13,864 bases of DNA from DATELY01 sp035276085 (GCA_035276085.1 DATELY010000008.1:1-13864), one strand, 5' to 3'; counted from the stretch's first letter, positions 6,574 to 13,305 are shown. Notes: generated by a model not told the origin, from the letters alone. Made by a program: numbers and translations.

Positions 6574-6963
6574 CCGTTGGACTCCTTTTGCACTGAACCC
6601 AGCATGGGCAATACGCCGTGCCATGGGCAGTCAGCTAATCAGCGGACACGCTCTTTTGAGGGCGTATCCGTGAACACAGTCCATGAAATCCCACTGCTCC
6701 GCGCGCACGCCACTTGCGTTGCCCTGTTCGCGGCGCGTCCTTCTTGCCGGCGGCCGCGTTGAGGCCGGCCTGTGCAATTCTGCTGCGACAGGCACCTGTC
6801 AACCGGAAATGATGAGTGCTGCAAATTCAACGGGTTCCTGCTCCCAGCGCTGTCGCGCGAACAACGCTCGACTGCGTCAGCCACCTAATCGCGCTGCGCG
6901 CTTGCAGCGGCGCATCGATAGGTGGAGTGCCAACGGCCAATCAGGTCGCAGGGAGCGGACGCC
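6574..6963. other. Non-coding gap between the GntR and methyltransferase genes, with a 14-bp dyad
   Basis: This 390-base stretch separates two divergent genes and should contain both promoters. I see no convincing gene in it. The clearest element is GACAGG-CA-CCTGTC at 6787-6800, perfect 6-base arms around 2 bases, about 165 bases before the methyltransferase start and 214 bases before the GntR start, which could be a regulator's operator. A GC-rich GGCCGG-containing palindrome-like stretch lies at about 6746-6771. No -35/-10 pair stands out. Confidence 0.4.
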
Positions 6964-8277
6964 ATGTATCAAGAAATTTCCCAGTGCCGCATTTGCGGCA
7001 ACACGCAGCTCGTGGAAGTTCTCGACCTCGGAGTACAGGCGCTGACGGGCGTGTTTCCGAAAGCGAGAACGCAGCCCGTGACCGCGGGACCGCTTCGACT
7101 CGTGAAGTGCACCGGGGACTCGGACGTCTGCGGTCTATTGCAGCTGAGGCATACGTACGACCTGAGTGAACTGTATGGCGACAACTATGGTTATCGCTCG
7201 GGTCTGAACGCAAGCATGGTTGCCCATCTTCATGAGAAGGTGCGCAGAATCCTCCAGCGCGTGAAGCTGACGGAAAATGCATTGATCATCGACATCGGCG
7301 CCAACGACAGCACGGCTCTGCAAGCCTATCCAACGCACGGCTGCACGCTGGTGGGCGTGGATCCCACGGGAGCCAAGTTTCGGAGGTTTTATCCGCAGCA
7401 CATTCAGCTGATCGCCGACTTCTTCTCCGCGGCGACAGTGCAGCGGCATCTGGGCCGTCGCAACGCGTCGATCGTGATGTCGTTCTCGATGTTCTACGAT
7501 CTGGAGCAGCCGCTGAAGTTCATGCAGGAGGTCTGCGGCGTCCTCGAAGACGAGGGAATCTGGGTCCTCGAGCAGAGTTACATGCCGACCATGTTGCGGA
7601 GGAACTCCTATGACACCGTCTGTCACGAACATCTCGAGTACTACGCGCTCAAGCAGATCAAGTGGATGGCGGACCGAGTCGGACTGAAGATCATCGACGT
7701 GGAGTTCAACGACATCAACGGCGGGAGCTTTTCCATCGTGGTGGCGAAGCAGGGATCGCGCCACATCGAGTCGCCACAGGTTGTTCAGATTCTGGACCAG
7801 GAGGCTCGAAACGGACTGGACACGCTGCGGCCATACGAGGAGTTTGCTCGGCGCGTTGCCGCGAGCCGGGCGGCGTTACGGGCGTTCCTCGACCACGCCC
7901 GGGAAGCCGGCAAGTCGGTGTGTGCGCTCGGCGCGTCGACGAAAGGCAACGTCCTCCTGCAGTACTGCAACATTACGGAAACGGACATCGTGCTGGTGGG
8001 CGAAGTCAATCCCGATAAGTTCGGGGCCTTCACTCCCGGGACGCTGCTGCCAATCGCGTCGGAAGAAGAGATCCTGGCCGGGCGCCCGGATTACCTCGTA
8101 GTGCTACCTTGGCATTTCCGCAGCTTCTTCCTCGACCATCCGAAGTACGTCGGCTTGAATCTCCTATTTCCCCTCCCAGAGCTCGAAGTCGTGCACTCTG
8201 CCGGGCAAACGGACTCCGCCGCCTATGGCTGGCGTTCTCCTGCAGAGGTCACGAGATACACGCATGCGACACCCTGA
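6964..8277 (+). CDS. SAM-dependent C-methyltransferase, NovU/TylC3-like (deoxysugar-type)
   Basis: A 437-residue, three-part methyltransferase. Residues 8-56 form a zinc-binding head with four Cys (C8, C11, C49, C56; pattern CRIC...CTGDSDVC), as in the Methyltransf_13 domain. The central SAM-binding fold has motif I IDIGANDST (109-117) and the family motif CHEHLEYYAL (220-229), whose His-Glu-His is at the catalytic site in sugar C-3 methyltransferases. A C-terminal Rossmann-like domain (Methyltransf_14) begins near NGGSFSIVV (252-260) and includes VCALGASTKGNVLLQY. Characterised relatives methylate NDP-4-keto-deoxysugars. The start at 6964 has GGGAG about 9 bases upstream. It overlaps the next gene by 14 bases. 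No NDP-sugar synthesis genes are visible here, so the substrate must come from elsewhere; polysaccharide decoration or a glycosylated metabolite are both possible. Confidence 0.88.
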   Translation: MYQEISQCRICGNTQLVEVLDLGVQALTGVFPKARTQPVTAGPLRLVKCTGDSDVCGLLQLRHTYDLSELYGDNYGYRSGLNASMVAHLHEKVRRILQRVKLTENALIIDIGANDSTALQAYPTHGCTLVGVDPTGAKFRRFYPQHIQLIADFFSAATVQRHLGRRNASIVMSFSMFYDLEQPLKFMQEVCGVLEDEGIWVLEQSYMPTMLRRNSYDTVCHEHLEYYALKQIKWMADRVGLKIIDVEFNDINGGSFSIVVAKQGSRHIESPQVVQILDQEARNGLDTLRPYEEFARRVAASRAALRAFLDHAREAGKSVCALGASTKGNVLLQYCNITETDIVLVGEVNPDKFGAFTPGTLLPIASEEEILAGRPDYLVVLPWHFRSFFLDHPKYVGLNLLFPLPELEVVHSAGQTDSAAYGWRSPAEVTRYTHATP

Positions 8278-9019
8278 TCCCTCGCGCGTTGCCGTCTTCA
8301 TCTGCAGCAGCGACAGTCGAAGGGACGTTCTCGTTCGCGTACTGCCGTCCCTCCACAAATTCTGGCCCGATTGTCCTTACCCGATCTACGTGGGGCTCAA
8401 CTCGTACGACAGCACGTTGCGGGGCGGCACGCACGTGCTCGCCCCGGCGTCCGAGTGGCATCGCGAATGCGCATTGCAGTTGGCCCAGCTCGAAGAGGAA
8501 TACGTCATCGTCATCCTCGATGACTTCTTGGTCCTTGCACCCGTGGATCAGGCGCGGGTGGCAGATCTCGTGGAGGACGCCGTCACCCTGAGTCTCTCCT
8601 ACCTGCGCCTCCTCCCACTCGGCCGATCCCTGCCGGCGCGGCTCTCCGGCTGGCGGCTTCCCGAATTGAAACCCGGCATTCAGCGAATACCCGTACACCG
8701 TCCCTTCTATTCCGGCCTGCAGATCGCCATCTGGCGCAAGCAACACCTGCAAGCGATGCTGGAGCAACCGCTGACCATCTGGGAGTTCGAGCACCAGTAC
8801 ATTCCTGGGTCGGTGCATTGCGCGCTCACCGATAGTCCCCCTATCGTGTATCGTCACCTCGTCGAGCGGGGCCGCTGGCTTCCGGATGCTCACTCGCTGT
8901 TGCGGCGAGCGGGTCTGCCCGCGGAGCTTGGTGAGCGACCTGTGTGGCCCAAATCGAGATACGCGCGGCTGTGCCTCGATCAGGTCCGCTGGCTGGTGTT
9001 CGGATATTCGACCTGTTGA
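8264..9019 (+). CDS. Glycosyltransferase-like protein (GT-A style)
   Basis: A 251-residue cytoplasmic protein starting MRHPDPSRVAVFICSSDSRR, with the beta-strand start of a nucleotide-sugar-binding fold. EEYVIVILDDFLVL (78-91) places an acidic DD pair where GT-A glycosyltransferases carry the metal-binding DXD motif. Further downstream, SGLQIAIW (150-157) and IWEFEHQYI (172-180) resemble the acceptor/catalytic region of small uncharacterised glycosyltransferases. The ATG lies inside the 3' end of the methyltransferase gene (14-base overlap), so the two are translationally coupled and probably act on the same sugar or glycan. No membrane segment is visible. Assignment to glycosyl transfer is likely; donor and acceptor are unknown. 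Confidence 0.65.
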   Translation: MRHPDPSRVAVFICSSDSRRDVLVRVLPSLHKFWPDCPYPIYVGLNSYDSTLRGGTHVLAPASEWHRECALQLAQLEEEYVIVILDDFLVLAPVDQARVADLVEDAVTLSLSYLRLLPLGRSLPARLSGWRLPELKPGIQRIPVHRPFYSGLQIAIWRKQHLQAMLEQPLTIWEFEHQYIPGSVHCALTDSPPIVYRHLVERGRWLPDAHSLLRRAGLPAELGERPVWPKSRYARLCLDQVRWLVFGYSTC

Positions 9020-9149
9020 AAATGTCGGGCAGGTCGCCTCGGGCCAACCACGCGATCTGCTGTTCGAGCAGGCGCTGCGCGAGATTGGATCCGTGCCGCA
9101 AGATCGACGAACTCTCGCACGCTCCTCTGTCCGCTTCCTGCTGCAACAC
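9020..9149 (-). pseudogene. Possible remnant of an unrecognised gene
   Basis: On the minus strand a frame from about 9149 to 9020 reads LQQEADRGACESSSILRHGS, then NLAQRLLEQQIAWLARGDLP and DIFN. Codon third positions are strongly GC-rich, and the NLAQRLLEQQIAWLARGDL part would form a regular amphipathic helix, so it looks like coding sequence. It then runs antisense into the glycosyltransferase gene without a natural end, and no proper start is seen. It may be a fragment left when the neighbouring genes were joined. I do not recognise the family. Confidence 0.28.
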
Positions 9150-9167
9150 CGTTGCGCTTCCATGTAG

Positions 9168-9431
9168 TCACGAGGATGAACTCGATCGCGTTTCGCGTTC
9201 AGATTCCGCCTCGTCGTCGTCGAGCGCTTGCATCACCTCATCAATGTCACAGCGGTCTCGGTAGTGCATGATGATTCTGCACAGCTCCGTATGCGTGAAC
9301 GAGGTAACGACGACCTCCGCATCGGCGCGGGCGAGGAATGTGACACCACCGGCAGTGCCACCCATTGCTTCGAGCTTGCAATCGAGCTCGACCGTCTTTC
9401 CTGAATTCAGGTCTAGGACGCGAAGTTTCAT
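9168..9431 (-). CDS. Small hypothetical protein, second gene of a two-gene unit
   Basis: An 87-residue protein starting MKLRVLDLNSGKTVELDCKL, unrecognised. It alternates short predicted strands (LRVLDL, VELDCKL, GVTFLARADAEVVVTSF) with a helix (ELCRIIMHYRDR) and ends in a low-complexity acidic then poly-serine tail. It is likely soluble. The ATG at 9431 follows the stop of the upstream gene (9436) by 4 bases, so the pair is probably co-translated; its own Shine-Dalgarno sequence is weak. No catalytic motif is visible. Function unknown. Confidence 0.6.
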   Translation of the reverse strand: MKLRVLDLNSGKTVELDCKLEAMGGTAGGVTFLARADAEVVVTSFTHTELCRIIMHYRDRCDIDEVMQALDDDEAESERETRSSSSS

Positions 9432-9435
9432 CGCA

Positions 9436-9684
9436 CTATTGCTTCGCCTGTGAAGACAGACTCGCGGCCAGCCAATCGGCGAACTCTGCAGACTGCTGGT
9501 GCTCCGCTGCCTCATCGGCGGCACGTCGCAGCAATTCCGGCAGAGTGAGATGAAGCGAGACGGGACCTTGCACAGAGAAGGCATGGCCGTACTTACCGCC
9601 GATCACAACGAGGACGACCCCTTCCGCTCCGGTGCGCTCCAGCACCCCACGAGTTTCGTCGTCATAGGGACTCGGTCCCGTCAT
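9436..9684 (-). CDS. Small hypothetical protein, first gene of a two-gene unit
   Basis: An 82-residue protein, MTGPSPYDDETRGVLERTGA onward, unrecognised. The centre, VVLVVIGGKYGHAFSVQGP, could be two or three strands, followed by the helical LTLPELLRRAADEAAEHQ and ADWLAASL. GAGG lies 5 bases before the ATG. It is co-directional and nearly contiguous with the 87-residue gene and divergent from the XRE regulator gene 158 bases away. Such a regulator-plus-small-gene arrangement occurs in mobile or phage-derived segments, but nothing in the protein proves this. Confidence 0.62.
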   Translation of the reverse strand: MTGPSPYDDETRGVLERTGAEGVVLVVIGGKYGHAFSVQGPVSLHLTLPELLRRAADEAAEHQQSAEFADWLAASLSSQAKQ

Positions 9685-9842
9685 GCCTACCTCATCCGTG
9701 ATCTGATCGGCCGGTAAGAGCCCACTGCCCTCGACCGCAAACGATCTTGGGTCTGAGCGGGCGTACTATCAGATTTCCTTAATACCACATCTACTTCGCG
9801 CCTATCAAGAATCCTGAGCATGCGTTCGGATGCGAGGATCTC

Positions 9843-10157
9843 TTGGAACGTCGAGAATGGGTTCTGACGGTTCGGCTAAAGCATGCCCGGCAGAGGAAGG
9901 ACCTCTCTCAACGGCGGCTCGGGATTCTCATTGGAATCCATGAAGACTCAGCCGGCTCCAGAATCAACCAATACGAGCACGGCGTGCACGAACCCGACTT
10001 CCGCACCCTCCAACGCGTGGCAAAAGCGCTCGAAGTACCCACCGCGTACTTCTATGCAGAGGACGACTTGCTCGCGGACTTGATTCTTCTCCTGGACTCG
10101 GCTTCCGATGGTGTGAAGCGCAGGATTCTCCGTTCGCTGAAAGCTGACTCGATGTAA
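9843..10157 (+). CDS. XRE-family helix-turn-helix regulator
   Basis: A 104-residue DNA-binding protein. The Cro/CI-type HTH spans about residues 10-70: LKHARQRKDLSQRRLGILIG, a small insertion with the HEDSAGSRINQYEHG recognition part, then PDFRTLQRVAKALEVPTAYF. The C-terminal tail (EDDLLADLILLLDSASDGVK and on) is a helical extension typical of short chromosomal XRE proteins. The start is a TTG at 9843 with GAGG 5 bases upstream; it is the only plausible start before the HTH. It is divergent from the two small minus-strand genes and could control them. Target unknown. Confidence 0.85.
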   Translation: MERREWVLTVRLKHARQRKDLSQRRLGILIGIHEDSAGSRINQYEHGVHEPDFRTLQRVAKALEVPTAYFYAEDDLLADLILLLDSASDGVKRRILRSLKADSM

Positions 10158-10242
10158 GTCTGATGGGAAGCAAAGGACAGCCGCGACTGAGTTGCACTAT
10201 CCGACCGTAGCCCTGGGAACGCCCCATACCATCAGGCCCACC

Positions 10243-10641
10243 TCATCGGTGCCTGAGTCCCCCAAAGGCCATCAAGCCGAACTCCTCACGTACGCCATAG
10301 GGCGGTACATTCAGGCACAGCTCCTCGATCATCGGGCCGAGCCTCACCGAATCCAGACGTTCGACTGATTCGTCGATGAGCCGCAACGCGACATGTGCGG
10401 CCTCAGCGTACAGCACGGTATTGTCGGCATTGGCATACAGAAGCGCCTCATACAGACATCTGAGAACACCGCATGCTTGCAGCAACTGCGCGCGCTCGGC
10501 TTCGATGGCTTGCTCAATGCGGGTCGGTGATGAGGCATCGGGGCTGCCGTCGACACCCCGAACACCGACGGCCGCAGAGCGGATCCCTTTCGGTCGATTT
10601 CGGCTCGGACGCGACTTGGACGTATGATCTTGCTCAGCCAC
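10243..10641 (-). CDS. Conserved-looking hypothetical protein
   Basis: A 132-residue protein with a GTG start at 10641 and GGAGG 7 bases upstream, a strong translation signal. The first 40 residues are polar and probably disordered. Residues about 42-110 are helical: RIEQAIEAERAQLLQACGVL, then RCLYEALLYANADNTVLYAE and AAHVALRLIDESVERLDSV. I recall similar proteins (a LYE-LL-A, YAEAA, LI-ES-E-LD pattern) as uncharacterised, common in xanthomonad-type gammaproteobacteria, often with a role in or near regulation of mobile regions. No catalytic motif or membrane segment is visible. It converges with the XRE gene across 85 bases. Confidence 0.72.
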   Translation of the reverse strand: MAEQDHTSKSRPSRNRPKGIRSAAVGVRGVDGSPDASSPTRIEQAIEAERAQLLQACGVLRCLYEALLYANADNTVLYAEAAHVALRLIDESVERLDSVRLGPMIEELCLNVPPYGVREEFGLMAFGGLRHR

Positions 10642-10963
10642 GGTGATTCCTCCGAATCAGATGGCCTATGGTCAGACGCTCGATGATGTGGCCACATCGC
10701 CGCGCGCCGCTTCCTGACAACGACGCTTCTCGTCCCTCTCCCACGATCTTCTACCCGTTAGCTGCCCGCAGTTGACCGCAAGATTTGCGCAGGATGTCGA
10801 GCGCGCTCTAGGAGCACGGCGCAATCATATCGCGCAATGGCCATACTGTACATCCATCCAGTCATAATCGGCAGATTCCTAGAAATCTCAAAGCAATCCT
10901 TGCCCTGGCCAGATCCCGGCCCAGGGCACTCCCCAACTGACTCGACCGACGACGGCGTCTTTC
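10642..10963. other. Non-coding gap with a hairpin behind the second luxR
   Basis: No convincing gene is seen in these 322 bases. GCCCTGG (10902-10908) and CCAGGGC (10921-10927) form a 7-base stem with a 12-base loop, 37 bases beyond the LuxR stop. It could end the minus-strand luxR transcript, but no T-run follows, so it would be a weak intrinsic terminator. AGATTCCTAGAAATCT (10873-10888) is a near-perfect 16-base palindrome of unknown use. The 10642 end holds the promoter and leader of the 132-residue protein. Confidence 0.35.
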
Positions 10964-11806
10964 TCATATATGGCTTGGCGCAGGTGGGGCTGGCGGAGGC
11001 GTGTTCGTCACACGACTTCGACGGCTCCGTCGCATGCGATCTTCCTCGGGGCTCCGTACGCGTACGTCGCCCAAGGAGATCTGACCCGTCATCAGCGCAT
11101 ACGCCACAGCATGTGCACGCCGCGCCGCACCGATCCGTGCCTGCACTCGGAGGATGTGCGTGCGCACCGACGATTCGCTGCAGTTCAGAATCCGACTGCT
11201 CTCGGCATCGGTCTTGCCGCGCGCCGCAAGCTCCAGACAGGTGCTCTCGCGCGGTGACAACTTGATCGGTGCTGTGACATGCCTTGCTGACGGGATCTCA
11301 CTGTGGATCGCCGCCGCATACACCAAGGTTGCCAATCGTTCAACGAGCTCGTAATTGCGCAACTCGATGCGACCGCTGTTGGGTACCAGCGAAAACGAAG
11401 CGGGTAGCGCGGCCGGCCACCAGGACAGCCGGATCGGTACGGTGTAACCACCGACCAGTCCTATCGAGTTGCCCGCGGCCAGGATCTGCTTTTGGTTTCC
11501 CGATAGCCCACTACGAAATTCTGGAGCACTCCAGAGGAAGGGTGCTCGCGAACGCTCGGCGTGCCGCAGCACGGGATCGATCTTATGCAACTGCGCCGTG
11601 GCGAACGCTCTCACCCACGTCGTCGGATAGTTGTGGAGCATGACTGCCCCAGGCGCCGGAGCCAGCGGGTCGGTATGCGAGCAGCACGCGAAATAACCGA
11701 AGCCCAGACGATCGATTGCCGCCTCGATGATGGCTGCGAGATTGTCGCGCTGCTCAACGCGGATGCAACGCTCGAGGAGACTTTGAATGAGGGCGAAGTG
11801 ATCCAT
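10964..11806 (-). CDS. LuxR-type AHL-responsive transcriptional regulator (paralogue 2, no adjacent luxI)
   Basis: A 280-residue LuxR-family receptor. The autoinducer-binding domain covers about residues 15-165 and the HTH about 182-245 (KLSPRESTCLELAARGKTDA, then SRILNCSESSVRTHILRVQA). TraR pocket residues map at exact spacing to W64, F68, D77, P78, W92 and G120; only the conserved Tyr differs (Phe here, His in paralogue 1). After the HTH there is an unusual roughly 30-residue tail, Arg-rich then Pro-rich (RMRRSRRSR, PPPAPPAPS), absent from paralogue 1. The gene is about 6.4 kb from luxI and so is a solo-type receptor that could read the same signal, a variant or a foreign one. It is divergent from the second DUF4880 gene. 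The ATG at 11806 has only a weak GGGA 12 bases upstream. Confidence 0.92.
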   Translation of the reverse strand: MDHFALIQSLLERCIRVEQRDNLAAIIEAAIDRLGFGYFACCSHTDPLAPAPGAVMLHNYPTTWVRAFATAQLHKIDPVLRHAERSRAPFLWSAPEFRSGLSGNQKQILAAGNSIGLVGGYTVPIRLSWWPAALPASFSLVPNSGRIELRNYELVERLATLVYAAAIHSEIPSARHVTAPIKLSPRESTCLELAARGKTDAESSRILNCSESSVRTHILRVQARIGAARRAHAVAYALMTGQISLGDVRVRSPEEDRMRRSRRSRVTNTPPPAPPAPSHI

Positions 11807-11970
11807 GCGGTCGTCCCATCCGGACGTGCGCGCCGACTATATCTCGGCTGGCCCGAAACTGTTTCGTGCCAAGCATGCACATGGCCTACAGGCGCACCGC
11901 TTGCCGACAGAAAAGGAATGGGTTGTCTTCGACCGCTCGGCTCTGTGCAGCGCAACATCCGACAGTAAGA

Positions 11971-12031
11971 CAAACCCTGAATCCGCCCTGCGCCTCCGTG
12001 ACTTTTCTTTGCAGTGAATGCAACTGAGAAT
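11971..12031 (+). promoter_or_regulatory. Conserved leader/promoter block, copy B
   Basis: This is the counterpart of the block at 5378-5438, gap-free with about 43 of 61 positions identical, ending 33 bases before the DUF4880 start at 12065. It lies in the 258-base gap divergent from the second LuxR gene, so either or both genes could use it. That sequence is preserved here although the downstream GntR copy has decayed suggests that the leader and DUF4880 gene are under selection. Confidence 0.6.
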
Positions 12032-12064
12032 TTGGTATGACAGGAACATTCGGGGCGTAACGAA

Positions 12065-12286
12065 ATGTCCAGCGAGAAAGGTAATGGCCGAAACTCATCC
12101 GGAATCGCGGGCAGCAGCAGAATTGTCCGGCAGGCGGCAGAGTGGCTCGTCGCCATGGACGATGACGTCGAGAATTTCGACCGTGATGAGTTCCTGGCGT
12201 GGCTCAAGTCCTCGCCCCAGCATGTGCGCCAGTTTCTGGCGCTCGCCGCCATCTCGCACGAAGTTAAACTGCTCAAAGCCCGCTGA
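12065..12286 (+). CDS. Stand-alone DUF4880 (FecR N-terminal domain) small protein, copy B
   Basis: A 73-residue protein: an unrelated 22-residue Ser/Gly/Asn-rich leader, then QAAEWLVAMDDDVENFDRDE and FLAWLKSSPQHVRQFLALAA. Over the last 51 residues it is identical to copy A (5473-5700) at 39 positions, and both stop straight after an -AR ending. As in copy A, the membrane helix and periplasmic FecR domain are missing. DUF4880 is the sigma-contacting cytoplasmic part of FecR-type regulators, so a free version could act as a soluble anti-sigma or adaptor; this is inference. It is divergent from LuxR paralogue 2 and followed by the GntR remnant. The leader differs from copy A while the domain is kept, consistent with purifying selection on the domain. 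Confidence 0.75.
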   Translation: MSSEKGNGRNSSGIAGSSRIVRQAAEWLVAMDDDVENFDRDEFLAWLKSSPQHVRQFLALAAISHEVKLLKAR

Positions 12287-12345
12287 CCTTAGTAGCTCCC
12301 GTAACCGCGGTCGATGATCGGCGCTACAACGAATGCAGGAGGCGT

Positions 12346-12362
12346 ACGCAGCTTGGCTGCGT
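12346..12362. terminator. Hairpin downstream of DUF4880 copy B
   Basis: ACGCAGC-TTG-GCTGCGT is a perfect 7-base stem with a 3-base loop, 60 bases after the DUF4880 stop. It may end that transcript, but only TT follows the stem, so it is not a classical intrinsic terminator. Confidence 0.35.
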
Positions 12363-12419
12363 TTGCCAAGGATGGCCTTTCCTACTCAATGCGACAGCCA
12401 TCATCCATCGTCGAATGCC

Positions 12420-12640
12420 TCATAGCAGCTCCTTACAAATGGACGGAGCCGGCTGCAGTGCCCCTCGTGATGACACCGGATCGACCCTGAGATGTTCGTG
12501 ATCCGCGGCAGCGTAGAACGCATCGAAGACCCGGTCGAGCCTAGGCCGAATCGGCCAGTCCCGCTTGGATCCGCGCCACGCCCATAATTATCTTGATTAT
12601 CTTGCGCGTCACGAACTCCACACCGCGCCTACCTTCCTGC
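12420..12640 (-). pseudogene. Decayed C-terminal remnant of a GntR-family regulator
   Basis: Reading the minus strand, FDAFYAAADHEHL and, after a diverged stretch, SICKELL then TGA (12420-12422) match the C-terminus of the GntR regulator at 5761-6573, which has IDVWYAAADHEKL and SICKELLSMAF. The nucleotide match is also direct: AGCAGCTCCTT at 12424 and CCGCGGCAGCGTA at 12503 recur at 5788 and 5877. Farther upstream, GVEFVT and ARIQAGLADSA resemble the intact copy's GIDEIT and VRIAEQS segments, but a TAG and a frameshift at about 12541-12550 interrupt the frame, and the stop falls earlier than in the intact copy. The DNA-binding domain is gone. It lies behind DUF4880 copy B just as the intact GntR lies behind copy A, showing that the pair was duplicated or acquired twice. 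Confidence 0.8.
12587..12604. repeat. Perfect 9-bp tandem duplication
   Basis: ATTATCTTG occurs twice in immediate succession within the GntR remnant. The unit is AT-rich compared with its surroundings, so a slippage event in non-selected DNA is the simplest reading. The neighbouring GGCCGA-A-TCGGCC (12544-12556) is a short perfect palindrome in the same remnant. Confidence 0.6.
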
Positions 12641-12959
12641 CGCTTGAATCACTAGCCCGACCTGCGCTCTATCGCTCGAATCCGACAAGTCAGAGCAGGA
12701 CTCATTAGTTACGTATTCATCGCCGAACGCTTCCTTATTGGGGCTAGCGGCGTTCTCCGACCGGTCTATCCAAGAAATGGTCAAACCGCCGTTCGCGCGG
12801 GGTCATTCGACGATAACGAGTTTTTTCACCGAGGCCCCACCGCCAGCCTCGCGTAGATGGCCCAACGCAGGTAGCGGATGCATTCAGTTACGAAATCAAA
12901 GCCGATCCCCTTCACCGAGCGCGTGATCTAGTCGTATCCCAACCTGCTAGTGAAACAGA
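12641..12959. other. Degraded non-coding stretch between gene remnants
   Basis: No intact gene is visible in these 319 bases. A minus-strand frame around 12824-12905 reads GFDFVTECIRYLRWAIYARL, which looks protein-like but is interrupted by stops on both sides and is not recognised. With the GntR remnant on one side and a transposase scar on the other, this is most likely a pile-up of decayed genes. Confidence 0.4.
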
Positions 12960-13193
12960 TCAGTACACCTTGGCAGAGATCAGGTGTCTGTCACCAAAAG
13001 TGCGGAAGCTGGCGATGGTTTCGTGATCGGGATGCTCGTTGGCGGCGATGAAGCGCAAGGCCGCCGAATCGTAGATCGCCCGTTCGATCGCGCGGCTGGA
13101 AATCACACGAGTCGCATAGCCGTAAATCAGGAGCGAGAGCAGCGGCGGAAAGAAGTATGCGGTGCCGCGATCGATCGGCCGAAAGTCGCTCAT
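12960..13193 (-). pseudogene. IS1182-family transposase remnant with internal deletion
   Basis: The 77-residue frame begins MSDFRPIDRGTAYFFPP, the N-terminus of IS1182-type transposases, and then jumps to LLSLLIYGYATRVISSRAIE and AIYDSAALRFIAANEHPDHE with TIASFR, which in intact proteins lie some tens of residues later. The segment between (normally the SLQDWLP...H-ARFV part) has been deleted in frame. After ASFR the homology stops: the last residues (TFGDRHLIS) are encoded by a REP-like palindrome at 12983-12995. The whole DDE catalytic core is missing, so it cannot transpose. The original start still has GAGG before the ATG. No terminal inverted repeats could be identified. Confidence 0.85.
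12983..12995. repeat. REP-like palindrome GGTGTCTGTCACC
   Basis: GGTG-TCTGT-CACC (minus strand GGTGACAGACACC) followed by AAAA sits exactly where the transposase homology ends. From memory this motif is widespread as a short extragenic palindrome in gamma- and betaproteobacteria, often linked to REP-associated tyrosine transposases (RAYT). Only one copy occurs in the window, so family membership rests on recall. Confidence 0.5.
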
Positions 13194-13305
13194 CGTTCCT
13201 CATTGCTCGGATGAGGCCGGCGTGATTATCTCGTATCCGTTGTGAAGCCCGACAGGCTGCCAGAGATCCGCTGCCCTCGAACATCAACTTCCTGCGAGAC
13301 GCACC

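Noticed and set aside
7135..7764. A 209-residue minus-strand frame
   Set aside because: Antisense to the methyltransferase, whose zinc, SAM and HEH motifs identify the real strand.
9168..10157. Toxin-antitoxin system made of the two small genes and the XRE regulator
   Set aside because: Neither small protein shows a toxin fold or motif such as RelE, HigB, HipA or PIN; divergence from an XRE gene is not sufficient.
10758..10967. A 69-residue minus-strand frame with an ATGA overlap with the luxR stop at 10964
   Set aside because: No recognised family, irregular composition, and it runs through the 10902-10927 hairpin; the overlap alone is not enough.
11611..12276. A 221-residue minus-strand frame spanning the luxR and DUF4880 copy B region
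   Set aside because: It is out of frame with the LuxR start and antisense to the DUF4880 gene and its conserved leader; no domain is visible.
12738..12926. A plus-strand frame of 62 residues
   Set aside because: No start signal or recognised family; it lies in degraded DNA between remnants.
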